The notes beneath the pieces were generated by a model. That model worked only from the letters and a program-made list of their open reading frames with translations, was not told the DNA's origin and ran no database searches. The position numbers were made by a program, and so were the translations under genes. This document shows, piece by piece, positions 47,527 to 57,030 of a stretch of DNA of 64,000 bases. This DNA comes from Marinicella sp. (lineage in GTDB: Bacteria; Pseudomonadota; Gammaproteobacteria; Xanthomonadales; Marinicellaceae). The DNA is taken from positions 1-64,000 of the forward strand of contig JANQRW010000059.1 in NCBI GenBank assembly GCA_028284365.1, given 5' to 3'. The number at the start of each line of letters is the position of its first letter. The first letter of the stretch is position 1.

Positions 47527-49260
47527 ATGAGAAATCTGTGTACAATTTATTTACTTGTTATTGTGTTTGGCGGTTGCCAAATCAGACCTGAAACCATTAA
47601 ACGGGTTGAACAAGTCATTGAGGTAAAAAAAGACAACACCACCACTTGTGCAATAACCAAACCCAATCGCTGTGCGATTGATTCACCCTTTGCTGCTGAG
47701 TACCAAAAAGCAGCAAAACTAGGTAAAAACAGCATGGTTTTATTGGATCATGGTGAAGAATCTTTGTTAGCCAGATTGCACTTAATTCGAGCAGCACAGG
47801 AGTCTATAGAAATACAGAGTTTTATATGGGTTAACGATGAAGCCGGTCACCTGGTTATCAGAGAGCTGCTGGCTGCTGCCAAGCGCGGCGTGAAAATCAA
47901 AGTCATCATCGATCAATTATTTTCTATGGGAAATTCCTGGTTAGTGACTGACATCGCTACTTTACATCAAAACCTGGAATTCAAACTTTACAACCCCGTT
48001 TTTCATGATGCCCACACCTCTGCTTTTGAGTTTTTCAGTGCCATGGCATGCTGTATGGCCCGTTTGAACAAACGCATGCATAACAAAGCATTCATAGTAG
48101 ATAACAAGTACGGTATCGTGGGTGGACGTAACTACCAAAGTCGCTACTACGACTGGGATGAATCTTTCAATTACAAAGACCGAGATGTACTGGCCATAGG
48201 CCCTGTGGTCAATGACATCACCACATCATTTGAGCAATTTTGGCAAAGCCCTCATGTGGTACCTGTAGAACACCTTCGTGATGTGAGTGCGCGCATCCTA
48301 AACAATGAAAGATCCAACGTTGACTGGCACCACCCCTTGCCTGAAAAAGCCAACCGCATATTACGTCAAGCCGATGATGAGGCCAAAGTGAGAAACACCT
48401 TTTTCCCGCACATCATCCAGGTTGAGAAGGTGGAGTACTTCAGTGACACCCATGACAAACCATTTAACAAAGCAGCACGCAAAGCCAATGATCAACTCAC
48501 ACAACGGATTCATGCCTTTTTCTCTGAAGCCAAACACAAGATATTAATTCAAACTCCTTACTTGATCTTCAGCCGTCATGCACGTAAAACCTTGAAAAAA
48601 TTACGCAAAAAAAACCCAGACCTGGCGCTTTTGGTTTCAACCAATTCGCTGGCTTCTACTGATGCCTATTATGTGTATGCAATTTCATATAAATACAAAA
48701 GGTTTTACTTAAAAAAACTGGGCATGCAAATATATGAATACAAAGATCGTCCTGGAATGGTAGCAGCCCATTTTGCACCTCATTCGGTTAATGCGAAAAC
48801 CCGTTTTGGGATGCACAGCAAATCTTTTGTGATTGATGATTACATTTCCATGATTGGCTCACATAATTTTGATCCACGCTCGGACGTGCTCAATACAGAG
48901 TCAGGTTTTGTTATTCACAGCAAGGAATTTGCCAAAGCCTTATCAACAAACATTAAGGCAGATATGCTAGACACCAACAGCTGGGTTGTGGCGGCCAAAG
49001 AACAAATACCTTTTTTTAGTAACATCAGTGGCTTCATCGCCACCATTTCAAGAAAGTTACCTATCTTTGATATCTGGCCTTTCCGTTACTCAACCAGTTA
49101 TCGACTCAAAGAAGGGCATGCCGAGGTGCCATCCAATCACCCTGATTTTCATAATAATTATGAAGCAATTGGCAATTTTCCAAATGTTGATTTGTCTTCT
49201 AAGCAAATACAAACGATAATAATATCTGCTTTTGCTGGTTTTGCTGAACCGGTAATGTAA
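47527..49260 (+). CDS. Phospholipase D-family lipoprotein (ClsC/YmdC-like)
   Basis: 577 residues from the ATG at 47527, chosen because it opens a lipoprotein signal (CTIYLLVIVFGGC); the track start at 47503 overlaps the previous gene by 17 bp. Two HKD motifs are complete: MHNKAFIVDNKYGIVGGRN and MHSKSFVIDDYISMIGSHN. This two-domain layout matches cardiolipin-synthase-like PLD proteins such as ClsC. As a lipoprotein it would act on phospholipids from the periplasmic side. A ClsC partner gene of the YmdB type is not present. Confidence 0.9.
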   Translation: MRNLCTIYLLVIVFGGCQIRPETIKRVEQVIEVKKDNTTTCAITKPNRCAIDSPFAAEYQKAAKLGKNSMVLLDHGEESLLARLHLIRAAQESIEIQSFIWVNDEAGHLVIRELLAAAKRGVKIKVIIDQLFSMGNSWLVTDIATLHQNLEFKLYNPVFHDAHTSAFEFFSAMACCMARLNKRMHNKAFIVDNKYGIVGGRNYQSRYYDWDESFNYKDRDVLAIGPVVNDITTSFEQFWQSPHVVPVEHLRDVSARILNNERSNVDWHHPLPEKANRILRQADDEAKVRNTFFPHIIQVEKVEYFSDTHDKPFNKAARKANDQLTQRIHAFFSEAKHKILIQTPYLIFSRHARKTLKKLRKKNPDLALLVSTNSLASTDAYYVYAISYKYKRFYLKKLGMQIYEYKDRPGMVAAHFAPHSVNAKTRFGMHSKSFVIDDYISMIGSHNFDPRSDVLNTESGFVIHSKEFAKALSTNIKADMLDTNSWVVAAKEQIPFFSNISGFIATISRKLPIFDIWPFRYSTSYRLKEGHAEVPSNHPDFHNNYEAIGNFPNVDLSSKQIQTIIISAFAGFAEPVM

Positions 49261-49274
49261 CGAGAAAATAAATT

Positions 49275-50600
49275 ATGAACAATACCAATAAGATCATTAC
49301 TTTAGTTGTTATCGCAGCCCTGATTGGCTTGCCCTATTGGCGCATCAAACACAACAGTCAGTTTTTTGCCGAAGGGTTATTGGCTCATCTTGGGCAACTG
49401 GGCGAGTGGTCACACCAAAGCGTCGACACTGCCATCAATGGTGAATTAACCATCAACAACCTCACCTTCCGACCAACAGGCTACCAACAAACCATCAGCA
49501 TCAGTGCAATTGAAGTTCATACTGACATGAAAAAACTGTTGTTCAGTGGTTCTTCGGAACTTATCAGTCACATTCCACAAAACTTAACCATGACCTTTCA
49601 AAATGCACAAGTTACTGGAGGCAATGGCGACTTACAATCAGCCATCAACAGAGCCAACTATTGGCCTATGGCTGCTAATTATTTAGGTGCATTCGGCTGT
49701 GGAGAAGGTGCTGGCCCAAGTTTCAGCGACAACCAGTGGCAACAAATTTTCCCCAGTGCTCCAAGCTTCAACTTAGAGTTAAGTTATTCGTTGGTAGATG
49801 ACTACCACATCGATTTCAATATCAACATTGACAGCATGGACAATTGGTTTATCGCTTGGTCTGGAACCTTAACACGCAGCAGTGACATAGATAGAATTTC
49901 ATTCAATGACACAGTTATTGATACGCTTTATTACTACCAAGCAGACCAGGGTTTCAACAAAAAAAGAAATGATGTTTGTGCTGTTGCCAATAAAGATTCG
50001 TTCGCAGCCTACCGTTTAAACAGTGCTGAAGAAATTCAAAAACACTTGCGGGTTTTTGCCAATGCAGAGATGCCTGCCTTCCTGAGCAACCAATACCAAA
50101 GGGCATTGGGTGAAGACATAGAGCTTAATGCCATATTTGCTTTGCGCGAACCCAGATACATCTTTGAAGTGGCTGAAATGAGCCAAAAAGATTACTATGC
50201 TCAAATTGACATAGAAGCCGCCTTGGGCGAAAGCGAATACCAAAAGATTGAACTGGTAGAAATTGACTATCTTGAACTGGATATGGAAACCTTGCGTGCA
50301 GAAATGGAGGCTAAGCAAAAAGAAGCAGAACGCCTGGAAGCAGAAGCCAACAAACCCAAAGAGTTACTTAAAACCATAACACGATCAATTGGCAAAAACG
50401 TCAATGAAGTCACCATCAAGAATTGGTCACAAGCTGTGGGTAAAAACATCAAAGTAAGAACAAAACGTGGCAGGCCCATTTTTGGTCGTTTGCTATCAAT
50501 CAACGACAAACAGCTGACCATTGCCTCAAAATACATGCGTGGCGATGCCACCATCACGGTGATGCGTAATGATGTGGTTTCCATGAGCATCAGTCGATAA
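49275..50600 (+). CDS. Hypothetical single-anchor protein with small C-terminal barrel-like domain
   Basis: 441 residues, family not recognised. An N-terminal hydrophobic anchor (KIITLVVIAALIGLPYW) is followed by a large beta-rich region resembling a lipid-transfer or AsmA-like fold only loosely (AINGELTINNLTFRPTGYQQ). A charged coiled-coil (about 345-370: EMEAKQKEAERLEAEANKPK) follows. The last 60 residues (GKNIKVRTKRGRPIFGRLLS...VVSMSIS) look like a small Sm/SH3-type barrel. It lies 14 bp after the PLD lipoprotein, so an envelope-lipid role is possible but unproven. Confidence 0.7.
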   Translation: MNNTNKIITLVVIAALIGLPYWRIKHNSQFFAEGLLAHLGQLGEWSHQSVDTAINGELTINNLTFRPTGYQQTISISAIEVHTDMKKLLFSGSSELISHIPQNLTMTFQNAQVTGGNGDLQSAINRANYWPMAANYLGAFGCGEGAGPSFSDNQWQQIFPSAPSFNLELSYSLVDDYHIDFNINIDSMDNWFIAWSGTLTRSSDIDRISFNDTVIDTLYYYQADQGFNKKRNDVCAVANKDSFAAYRLNSAEEIQKHLRVFANAEMPAFLSNQYQRALGEDIELNAIFALREPRYIFEVAEMSQKDYYAQIDIEAALGESEYQKIELVEIDYLELDMETLRAEMEAKQKEAERLEAEANKPKELLKTITRSIGKNVNEVTIKNWSQAVGKNIKVRTKRGRPIFGRLLSINDKQLTIASKYMRGDATITVMRNDVVSMSISR

Positions 50601-50606
50601 GTCACT

Positions 50607-51572
50607 TTGAACCCGCCCGCTGCGAACATATGGAGCCGTTGGTGGCTGTGGCTCCTGTTGTTGTTTTGTTTATGTGCTTTGGCAATGTTGGTTGGCTCAG
50701 TGTTGACACCACCGGCTTCGCTGTTTGACCCAAGCTCTCCTCACTTTGAAATCATCTGGGAGCTGCGGTTACCGAGGGTCATCAATGCCATTTTAGTTGG
50801 CGGTAGCTTGGCCCTGTCCGGGCTATTGATACAAAACCTGGTTAAAAACCCTTTGGCCGACCCTTACCTTTTAGGAGTCTCAGGTGGAGCAGCCACCGTT
50901 CAGCTATTGGTTATAATAACAGGTCTCTCATTGGCTCAAAACACCTTATTTTTATTTGGCTTCATGGGCAGCTTAGGTGCAACCATGCTGTTACTAAGAC
51001 TGAGTTATCAAGGACGAATTAAGCCTGAAAAGATCACATTAAATGGTGTGGTATTGGCATTTGGTTTCGCCGCCATCATCAGTTTTGTCTTGGCCACGGC
51101 ATCCGGACAACAGATTAAGTCCATGATGTTTTGGTTGATGGGTGATATGAGTTTTGCACAGCCTAACTTTTTAATGCCAATAATAATTACACTTTGCCTG
51201 ATGCTGCTTTTAAAACAACACCGAGCTTTGGATTTATTGGCCAGAGGTGATTTATTTGCGCTTAAATCAGGGGTCAATACCCACCGAATTAACCTGATGA
51301 TTTTCATCATCACAGCTTTATTGACATCCATGGCGGTGGCACAAGCTGGCACCATTGGTTTTGTGGGGTTGATAATTCCGCATTTGGTGCGCATGATGGC
51401 CGGTTATCAGCACCAACAATTAATTCCCATGTGCTTTTTGGTTGGCGCATGCTTTCTGCTGGCTGCTGATACCTTGGCCCGAACCATAATGAGCCCACTG
51501 CAGTTACCTGTTGGTATTTTTACTGCTTTAATTGGTGTGCCAGTCTTTCTTTGGTTAAACAGGAAAGTTTAA
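50607..51572 (+). CDS. BtuC/FecD-type ABC transporter permease
   Basis: 321 residues with about ten hydrophobic helices. FecCD/BtuC signatures are LRLPRVINAILVGGSLALSG, NPLADPYLLGVSGGA and GTIGFVGLIIPHLVRM. It imports vitamin B12, heme or ferric siderophores with an ATPase and a binding protein. The start is a TTG; the previous gene's TAA is in the same frame 9 bp upstream, so no earlier start exists. It overlaps the ATPase gene by 1 bp. No substrate-binding protein, TonB receptor or riboswitch is nearby to reveal the ligand. Confidence 0.9.
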   Translation: MNPPAANIWSRWWLWLLLLFCLCALAMLVGSVLTPPASLFDPSSPHFEIIWELRLPRVINAILVGGSLALSGLLIQNLVKNPLADPYLLGVSGGAATVQLLVIITGLSLAQNTLFLFGFMGSLGATMLLLRLSYQGRIKPEKITLNGVVLAFGFAAIISFVLATASGQQIKSMMFWLMGDMSFAQPNFLMPIIITLCLMLLLKQHRALDLLARGDLFALKSGVNTHRINLMIFIITALLTSMAVAQAGTIGFVGLIIPHLVRMMAGYQHQQLIPMCFLVGACFLLAADTLARTIMSPLQLPVGIFTALIGVPVFLWLNRKV

Positions 51573-52285
51573 TGCTGCAATTGACTAATTTAACCATCAG
51601 TCAGGGTGAATCTATACTTTTCAATAACCTTAATGGTGAGTTTAATAAGGGTGAGTTTTGGGGCATTATTGGTCAAAATGGGGTGGGGAAAAGCACCCTG
51701 TTACAAACCATTGCAGGTATTAACCACCCACTGTCTCATGGATCGATCACAGTCCAAGGTACAAATGTGAACCACATGGCCTCACAATTGAGAGCACAAA
51801 CCTTCAGCTATTTGCTACAAGACCAAGAGCCTTGCCTGGCATTTTCGGTTCGTGAAGCAGTTGGCATGGGTCGCTATCCCTGGCAAAGTAAAAAACAGGA
51901 CGATGAAAAAATTACCGAAACTGCCATGCAAACCTGTCGCATCAACCACTTGGCCAACAAATCAATTTTAAAACTGTCTGGTGGAGAACGCCGTAAAGTT
52001 GAAATCGCCACCTGTATCACCCAACAGTCAGATTTTCTGTTACTGGATGAACCATTGAACCATCTGGATTTGGTGTATCGCCAGCATATTCTAGAAGTGT
52101 TTGCTCAGATCAGCCAAAACCACTGTGTGATGATGGTCTGTCACGACATCGAAGCAGTCAAACAACACTGTTCGCATGTTTTGATGCTGCTGGCGAATAA
52201 TTGTTATCTGGCAGGGACTTCAGCTACAATATTAACTCAGGAAAACATAGGCCGATTATTTAATGACCACAGCCAGCACGATTAA
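51572..52285 (+). CDS. ABC transporter ATPase (BtuD/FecE/HmuV-like)
   Basis: 237 residues from the ATG at 51572, which overlaps the permease stop (TAATG) and follows AGGAAAG. The track's 51551 start lies inside the permease gene. Walker A is IIGQNGVGKSTLLQT, the signature LKLSGGERRKVEIA, and Walker B FLLLDEPLNHLDLVY; the Q-loop is in SYLLQDQEP. Together with the upstream permease it forms a binding-protein-dependent importer lacking its binding protein here. Confidence 0.9.
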   Translation: MLQLTNLTISQGESILFNNLNGEFNKGEFWGIIGQNGVGKSTLLQTIAGINHPLSHGSITVQGTNVNHMASQLRAQTFSYLLQDQEPCLAFSVREAVGMGRYPWQSKKQDDEKITETAMQTCRINHLANKSILKLSGGERRKVEIATCITQQSDFLLLDEPLNHLDLVYRQHILEVFAQISQNHCVMMVCHDIEAVKQHCSHVLMLLANNCYLAGTSATILTQENIGRLFNDHSQHD

Positions 52286-54032
52286 GAACAAATTCATGGC
52301 CACCATTGCCAAACAATGGTTAGAGGCCAAAATCATCACGCAACAGGAATTTGTCAAACTGTTAGAAAAATCCACCATTTCTTCTGCTACCGTACACCCC
52401 TATATTTCGATCATAGACAACAAGCTCACCAACCACAAAACTGGCAAACCAATCACCTTGGAATTTTTGACCCAGTGGGTTGCCAAAATAAACAAGCTTG
52501 ATTACTTAAAAATCGATCCAACCAACATCAACGTCAATCAAGTCACACAAGTTATTTCTCAAGCCTACGCACAACAACATCAAATCCTTCCCGTAAATGT
52601 TGATAGCAACGAAATAGTGATTGCTGTAGCCGATCCCAAAAACACCAGTTGGTTATCAGACATCCAGAAAATTCATCGCCAAACCATCAGGCGTGTGCAC
52701 GCTAATCCCATTGACATCCAACGTTTGTTGTTTGAGTTTTATGGGGTCAACAAGCAGGTTCAAAGTGCTAAACGACTGCATAAAAACAAAAGCTCAGACC
52801 CAATTTTAAACCTAGAACAGTTGGTCAAACTCGGTACCAAAAAAGACATCAATGCTGATGACCAGCATGTGATTGGCTTGGTGGATTGGCTTTTACAATA
52901 CGCTTTTGATCAACGCGCCAGTGACATTCACCTGGAACCTAAGCGTGAAAATTGCCTGATCAGATTTAGGGTTGATGGCAAGTTACTTAAGGTTTATGAC
53001 TTACCTCCTGCTGTTATGGCCGCTGTTACCAGCCGCATCAAAATCCTTTCACGCATTGATGTGGCGGAAAAGCGCCGCCCACAAGATGGCCGGATTAAAA
53101 CACTGTCAAAAGGTAATCGTGAAATTGAGCTTCGGGTTTCGACCATGCCTACCACCTTTGGTGAAAAATGTGTGATGCGAATCTTTGATCCCGATGCGGT
53201 TGTGGTAAATTATGAAGATCTTGGCTTCAGTGAGGGTGAAGCTGAAAACTGGCGAAAATTAATCAACCGCCCCAATGGTATTGTCTTGGTCACTGGTCCC
53301 ACTGGTTCCGGTAAAACAACCACCTTGTATTCGACTTTGAAGCGCCTGGCCACGCCTGATGTTAACGTCTCAACAGTTGAAGATCCCATTGAAATGGTTG
53401 ATCCGGTCTTGAACCAAATGCAGGTTAATCCTAAGATTGGTCTACAATTTGCTGATGGTGTTCGAACTTTAATGCGCCAAGATCCAGACATCATCATGAT
53501 TGGTGAGATTCGTGATTTAGAAACAGCACAAATGGCTGTACAAGCTTCGCTGACAGGTCATCTGGTACTCTCAACATTACACACCAACGATGCCCCATCC
53601 AGCATCAACCGTTTGTTGGATTTAGGTGTGGCTGATTATCTGCTGCGAAGCACCTTGGCTGGTGTGTTGGCACAAAGACTGATTCGCTTGTTGTGTCCGC
53701 ATTGTAAAAAACCAACCAAAGTCGATGCTGAGCGTTGGGTCTCAATGGTGCATCCATTTGATATTTCGCCACCCAAAGAATTATTCGAAGCTGTGGGTTG
53801 TGATGAATGCCGCAATACCGGCTACCATGGTCGTTCTGGCGTGTTTGAAATGATGCCTATTCACAATGACATCCGAAAACTCATTCGCGATGACGTGCCT
53901 TCAGAAAAATTAGCGGCGGCGGCTTATCAACAAGGCATGATGCCTTTACGCATTTCAATCTCACACTTGCTAAAAGCCGGCAAAACTTCTTTAGAAGAAG
54001 CCATCAGGTTGGCGCCACCTGACTCCCAATAG
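52263..54032 (+). CDS. GspE/PilB-type secretion/pilus ATPase
   Basis: 589 residues. An N-terminal MshEN/GspE-N-like region is followed by the catalytic core: LVTGPTGSGKTTTLYSTL (Walker A), TVEDPIEMVDP (Asp box), DPDIIMIGEIRDLETA (Walker B), HLVLSTLHTNDA (His box) and the CPHCKKP...CDECRNTG zinc motif. It powers assembly of a type II secretion, type IV pilus or MSHA machine. It overlaps the ABC ATPase gene by 23 bp; an internal ATG at 52296 is an alternative start. No other pilus or secretion gene is in the window. Confidence 0.9.
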   Translation: MTTASTIKNKFMATIAKQWLEAKIITQQEFVKLLEKSTISSATVHPYISIIDNKLTNHKTGKPITLEFLTQWVAKINKLDYLKIDPTNINVNQVTQVISQAYAQQHQILPVNVDSNEIVIAVADPKNTSWLSDIQKIHRQTIRRVHANPIDIQRLLFEFYGVNKQVQSAKRLHKNKSSDPILNLEQLVKLGTKKDINADDQHVIGLVDWLLQYAFDQRASDIHLEPKRENCLIRFRVDGKLLKVYDLPPAVMAAVTSRIKILSRIDVAEKRRPQDGRIKTLSKGNREIELRVSTMPTTFGEKCVMRIFDPDAVVVNYEDLGFSEGEAENWRKLINRPNGIVLVTGPTGSGKTTTLYSTLKRLATPDVNVSTVEDPIEMVDPVLNQMQVNPKIGLQFADGVRTLMRQDPDIIMIGEIRDLETAQMAVQASLTGHLVLSTLHTNDAPSSINRLLDLGVADYLLRSTLAGVLAQRLIRLLCPHCKKPTKVDAERWVSMVHPFDISPPKELFEAVGCDECRNTGYHGRSGVFEMMPIHNDIRKLIRDDVPSEKLAAAAYQQGMMPLRISISHLLKAGKTSLEEAIRLAPPDSQ

Positions 54033-54035
54033 CTC

Positions 54036-54770
54036 ATGTTTCTGATCATTCAAACTGGTGATCCAGTTGCATCAGCCAAACAAAAATATGGCACTTTTGA
54101 CCAATGGTTTATCCAGGGTATGGGCATCTCACCACAGATTGCCCAAGTGGTGAATGTGCACCGCCAACAAGCTTTACCTGATGCAAAAATAGCAGCCGAG
54201 GACTTAACCGGCATCATCATAACTGGTTCACCTGCCATGGTAACAGATAAAGATGATTGGTTGTTGCAAACACAAAAGTGGCTCGAGGTGGTGTTACCAC
54301 AAAACATACCAACCCTAGGGGTTTGTTTCGGTCACCAACTTTTAGCAAACCTACTGGGTGGTGAAGTTGACTACAACCCCAAAGGCCGCAATCTGGGTTC
54401 TAGCAAGTTCATTTTAAATCAAGCTGCCAAAGAAGATGCTTTATTCAGCCACTTGAGTGAACACAGCAGCATAACAACTTTTGTCTCACATCTGCAACAC
54501 GTCAAACAATTACCAGCTTCAACCACTCGCCTGGGTTTTTGTGAAATGGATGAAAATCATGCTTTCAGATACCAACAACACATCTGGGGTTTGCAGTTTC
54601 ACCCTGAATGGAATGCAGCCATCACCCGAACATACATAGAAACACGCAACGATGATTTGTTAAATGAAGGACTGAACCCTGTCAAAATCATTCAAAAACT
54701 GAAGGCATCCCCACAGGCATATGATCTGTTACAACGATTCAAAACTTTGACAACTTCTTACCAAACTTAA
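54036..54770 (+). CDS. Class I glutamine amidotransferase (GMP-synthase-like)
   Basis: 244 residues. The amidotransferase triad is seen as Cys97 in [16 protein letters not shown] and His/Glu in [10 protein letters not shown]. Relatives include YfeJ-like and gamma-Glu-hydrolysing enzymes such as PuuD or GGP1; there is no attached synthetase domain. It probably removes or transfers amide nitrogen from a glutamine-type or gamma-glutamyl substrate. It lies 3 bp after the secretion ATPase gene and overlaps the convergent YebC-family gene by 4 bp. Confidence 0.85.
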   Translation: MFLIIQTGDPVASAKQKYGTFDQWFIQGMGISPQIAQVVNVHRQQALPDAKIAAEDLTGIIITGSPAMVTDKDDWLLQTQKWLEVVLPQNIPTLGVCFGHQLLANLLGGEVDYNPKGRNLGSSKFILNQAAKEDALFSHLSEHSSITTFVSHLQHVKQLPASTTRLGFCEMDENHAFRYQQHIWGLQFHPEWNAAITRTYIETRNDDLLNEGLNPVKIIQKLKASPQAYDLLQRFKTLTTSYQT

Positions 54771-55483
54771 ATTTCAGCGTTGTGAAAAACATTTTGTACG
54801 TCATCCAGCTCATCCAGCATATCAATGAATTTCTCAAAATTCGGCAAGTCATCAGCTGCAATGGGTGTGGTGGTTTGTGGCACAAACTGAATTTCATCAA
54901 CTTCAAAGTCAATATCAGGGTAAGCATCTTGTAACGCTTGTTTGGCTTTGAAATATTCCGTGTGCGGCGCAAAAACGGTTAGTTTACCTCCTTCTGACTC
55001 AATATCGGTGACATCCACATCCGCATCCATCAATACTTCCAGAGCTGCATCTTCATCCTCACCAACAAACACCAAAATGGCGGCATGATCAAACATATGC
55101 ATCACCGTACCTTGGGTGCCAATTTTGCTGTCTGTCTTGGTGAAACACAAACGCACATCACCAAAAGTGCGGTTAGGGTTATCAGTTAAACAATCCACAA
55201 TCACCATACAACCACCAGGACCGTAGCCTTCATATCTGGCAACAGCAAAATCCTCACCACCAGCACCTTGTGATTTATCAATGGCATTTTTAATCACATG
55301 TGCCGGAACTTGAGCTTTCTTAGCGCGATCCAATAAACTTCGCAAAGCCAAATTGGCATCGGGATCAGGCCCTCCAGCTTTTGCACACACATAGATTTCA
55401 CGACTGAACTTGCTGTAAACCTTGGCGTTTTGATCTGAAGTCTTCGCCATTGATTCTTTGCGATTTTGGAATGCTCTGCCCAT
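54767..55483 (-). CDS. YebC/PmpR family (TACO1-like) protein
   Basis: 238 residues. The start [15 protein letters not shown] and the blocks [43 protein letters not shown] and the ending [15 protein letters not shown] place it in the YebC family, the [11 protein letters not shown] subgroup. The family affects translation of difficult peptide sequences (polyproline) and has also been described as a regulator. The usual ruvC neighbour is absent. It is followed by the convergent amidotransferase gene. Confidence 0.93.
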   Translation of the reverse strand: MGRAFQNRKESMAKTSDQNAKVYSKFSREIYVCAKAGGPDPDANLALRSLLDRAKKAQVPAHVIKNAIDKSQGAGGEDFAVARYEGYGPGGCMVIVDCLTDNPNRTFGDVRLCFTKTDSKIGTQGTVMHMFDHAAILVFVGEDEDAALEVLMDADVDVTDIESEGGKLTVFAPHTEYFKAKQALQDAYPDIDFEVDEIQFVPQTTTPIAADDLPNFEKFIDMLDELDDVQNVFHNAEI

Positions 55484-55641
55484 ACTAATACTCGTGATTT
55501 AATAAAACTGGCTATTTTAACGCGAACTGATGTGTTTGCAAAATATGAGCTCAAGAAATGACACTTACTTGATTGACGTTCACAGTTCACTGACTTCAAA
55601 TAAATTTAAGATCTATTACAGAATATTAAGTGACGAACTCC

Positions 55642-56028
55642 TCAAATATGGATACTTTTGGCCATCACTTCGATTTCCAGTTTCATCTTAGTATCCAGTA
55701 AGTCTGCAATGATCAGTGTCGCCGCCGGCATGATCTGACCCAAGTATTTTTGCATAACTGGCCAACAGGGTTCAAAATCTTCACGCTTAGGAAAAATGTA
55801 CCTGACCCGCAACACATCATCTATAGATGCGCCCAGTTCATTCAGTGCTGCTACAATGTTTTTAAAACATTGCTCGGCCTGAACATGTACATCGTCGGAA
55901 ATTTGCATGGTTTTGTAATCATACCCGGTTGTGCCGGAAACAAAAATATAGTGCCCATCATCCACTGCTCTTGAGTAAGCAATGCGTTGTTCAAACTCTG
56001 AACCACTGGAAATTTTTTTAATACCCAT
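55642..56028 (-). CDS. RidA/YjgF-family protein lacking the deaminase arginine
   Basis: 128 residues with the chorismate-mutase-like trimer fold pattern: HYIFVSGTTGYD, VHVQAEQCFKNIVAALNELGASIDDVLRVRYI and the C-terminal LEIEVMAKS. In active RidA the segment before that reads PARS, with Arg105 needed for imine hydrolysis. Here it is MPAATLIIADLL, with no arginine. It therefore resembles the Rid4-7 groups rather than the 2-aminoacrylate deaminase, and its activity is uncertain. It lies after the ypfJ terminator. Confidence 0.85.
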   Translation of the reverse strand: MGIKKISSGSEFEQRIAYSRAVDDGHYIFVSGTTGYDYKTMQISDDVHVQAEQCFKNIVAALNELGASIDDVLRVRYIFPKREDFEPCWPVMQKYLGQIMPAATLIIADLLDTKMKLEIEVMAKSIHI

Positions 56029-56045
56029 AAAATCAACCTTACCAC

Positions 56046-56080
56046 TAAAAAAAACGGCAAGTTGATTAAAACTTACCGTT
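56046..56080 (-). terminator. Rho-independent terminator after ypfJ
   Basis: On the reverse strand AACGG-T-AAGTT pairs with AACTT-G-CCGTT (one mismatch) and is followed by a run of T residues. It lies 31 bp past the ypfJ stop, so the RidA-like gene needs its own promoter. Confidence 0.8.
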
Positions 56081-56110
56081 CAATTACTCTTACTTGGAAT
56101 ACCTGATTAA

Positions 56111-56977
56111 TCAAGCACCCTCTGAAAATACATTACAGGAATCATAATTACCTGTTTGTAAACCACGTTTAAGCCATTTAACCCGTTGTTCTGAAGAGCC
56201 ATGAGTAAAGGCCTCTACATTAACTCGACGACCAGCACGGGACTGGATGGTGTCATCACCAATCGAGGCAGCGGCACGCAAACCTTCTTCGACATCCCCT
56301 GGTTCCAACATATTTTTCTGTTGGTTGGCATGATGTGCCCAGACCCCAGCTAAACAATCAGCCTGCAACTCCATCATCACAGACAATTGGTTCACTTCGA
56401 CTTTTGAACGTGCTTGTTGTTGCCACTGTCGGACTTGTCGCTCCGTTCCAGTAATATTTTGAATGTGATGCCCCACTTCATGTCCAATGACATAAGCGCG
56501 GGCAAAATCGCCTGGCGCTCCCATGCGCTCTAACTGTCTGAAAAAACCCAGTGATAAATAAACCTTACTGTCGCCTGGACAATAAAAAGGCCCCACTGCT
56601 TCTGAGTTGATCCCACAACGCGATTGTACCTGACCATCAAAAAGTACCATTGATGGAGGTTGATATTTTTGCCCTGACCGACTGAATATTTGATTCCAAA
56701 TGTCTTCAGTTGAAGCAAAGATGACGGATGAAAACTCAGCTTGCTCTTGTTCTGCTGCTGATTGTTGTTTTGGGATTTGGACCTGTTGCTGGCTGCCGCC
56801 TCCGCCTTGCTGCATCATACCACCCAACAAAGAAAGTGGGTTTTGACCTGTAACCACAGCATAAATCAATGCCAAAACAATCATACCGCCAGATAATTTA
56901 GCACCACCTCTAACCACACCACCACGTCCACGACGGTCTTCAACTCGGGTGCTTCTTCTGTTGCCTTTCCAACGCAT
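56111..56977 (-). CDS. ypfJ: YpfJ-type neutral zinc metallopeptidase
   Basis: 288 residues. The N-terminus MRWKGNRRSTRVEDRRG is typical of the family. A hydrophobic segment (SGGMIVLALIYAVVTG) likely anchors the protein, followed by a Gly/Gln-rich linker. The metal site HExxH is in YVIGHEVGHHIQN, and VMMELQADCLAGVWAHH and FTHGSSEQRVKWLKRG are the other conserved blocks. Peptidase of the inner membrane/periplasm; substrate not known. Monocistronic as judged from its terminator. Confidence 0.93.
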   Translation of the reverse strand: MRWKGNRRSTRVEDRRGRGGVVRGGAKLSGGMIVLALIYAVVTGQNPLSLLGGMMQQGGGGSQQQVQIPKQQSAAEQEQAEFSSVIFASTEDIWNQIFSRSGQKYQPPSMVLFDGQVQSRCGINSEAVGPFYCPGDSKVYLSLGFFRQLERMGAPGDFARAYVIGHEVGHHIQNITGTERQVRQWQQQARSKVEVNQLSVMMELQADCLAGVWAHHANQQKNMLEPGDVEEGLRAAASIGDDTIQSRAGRRVNVEAFTHGSSEQRVKWLKRGLQTGNYDSCNVFSEGA

Positions 56978-57030
56978 ATTAAAATCCTGAAACTCTAAAA
57001 TGAAACAGTATAACTGATTCTTGAGTAGAT

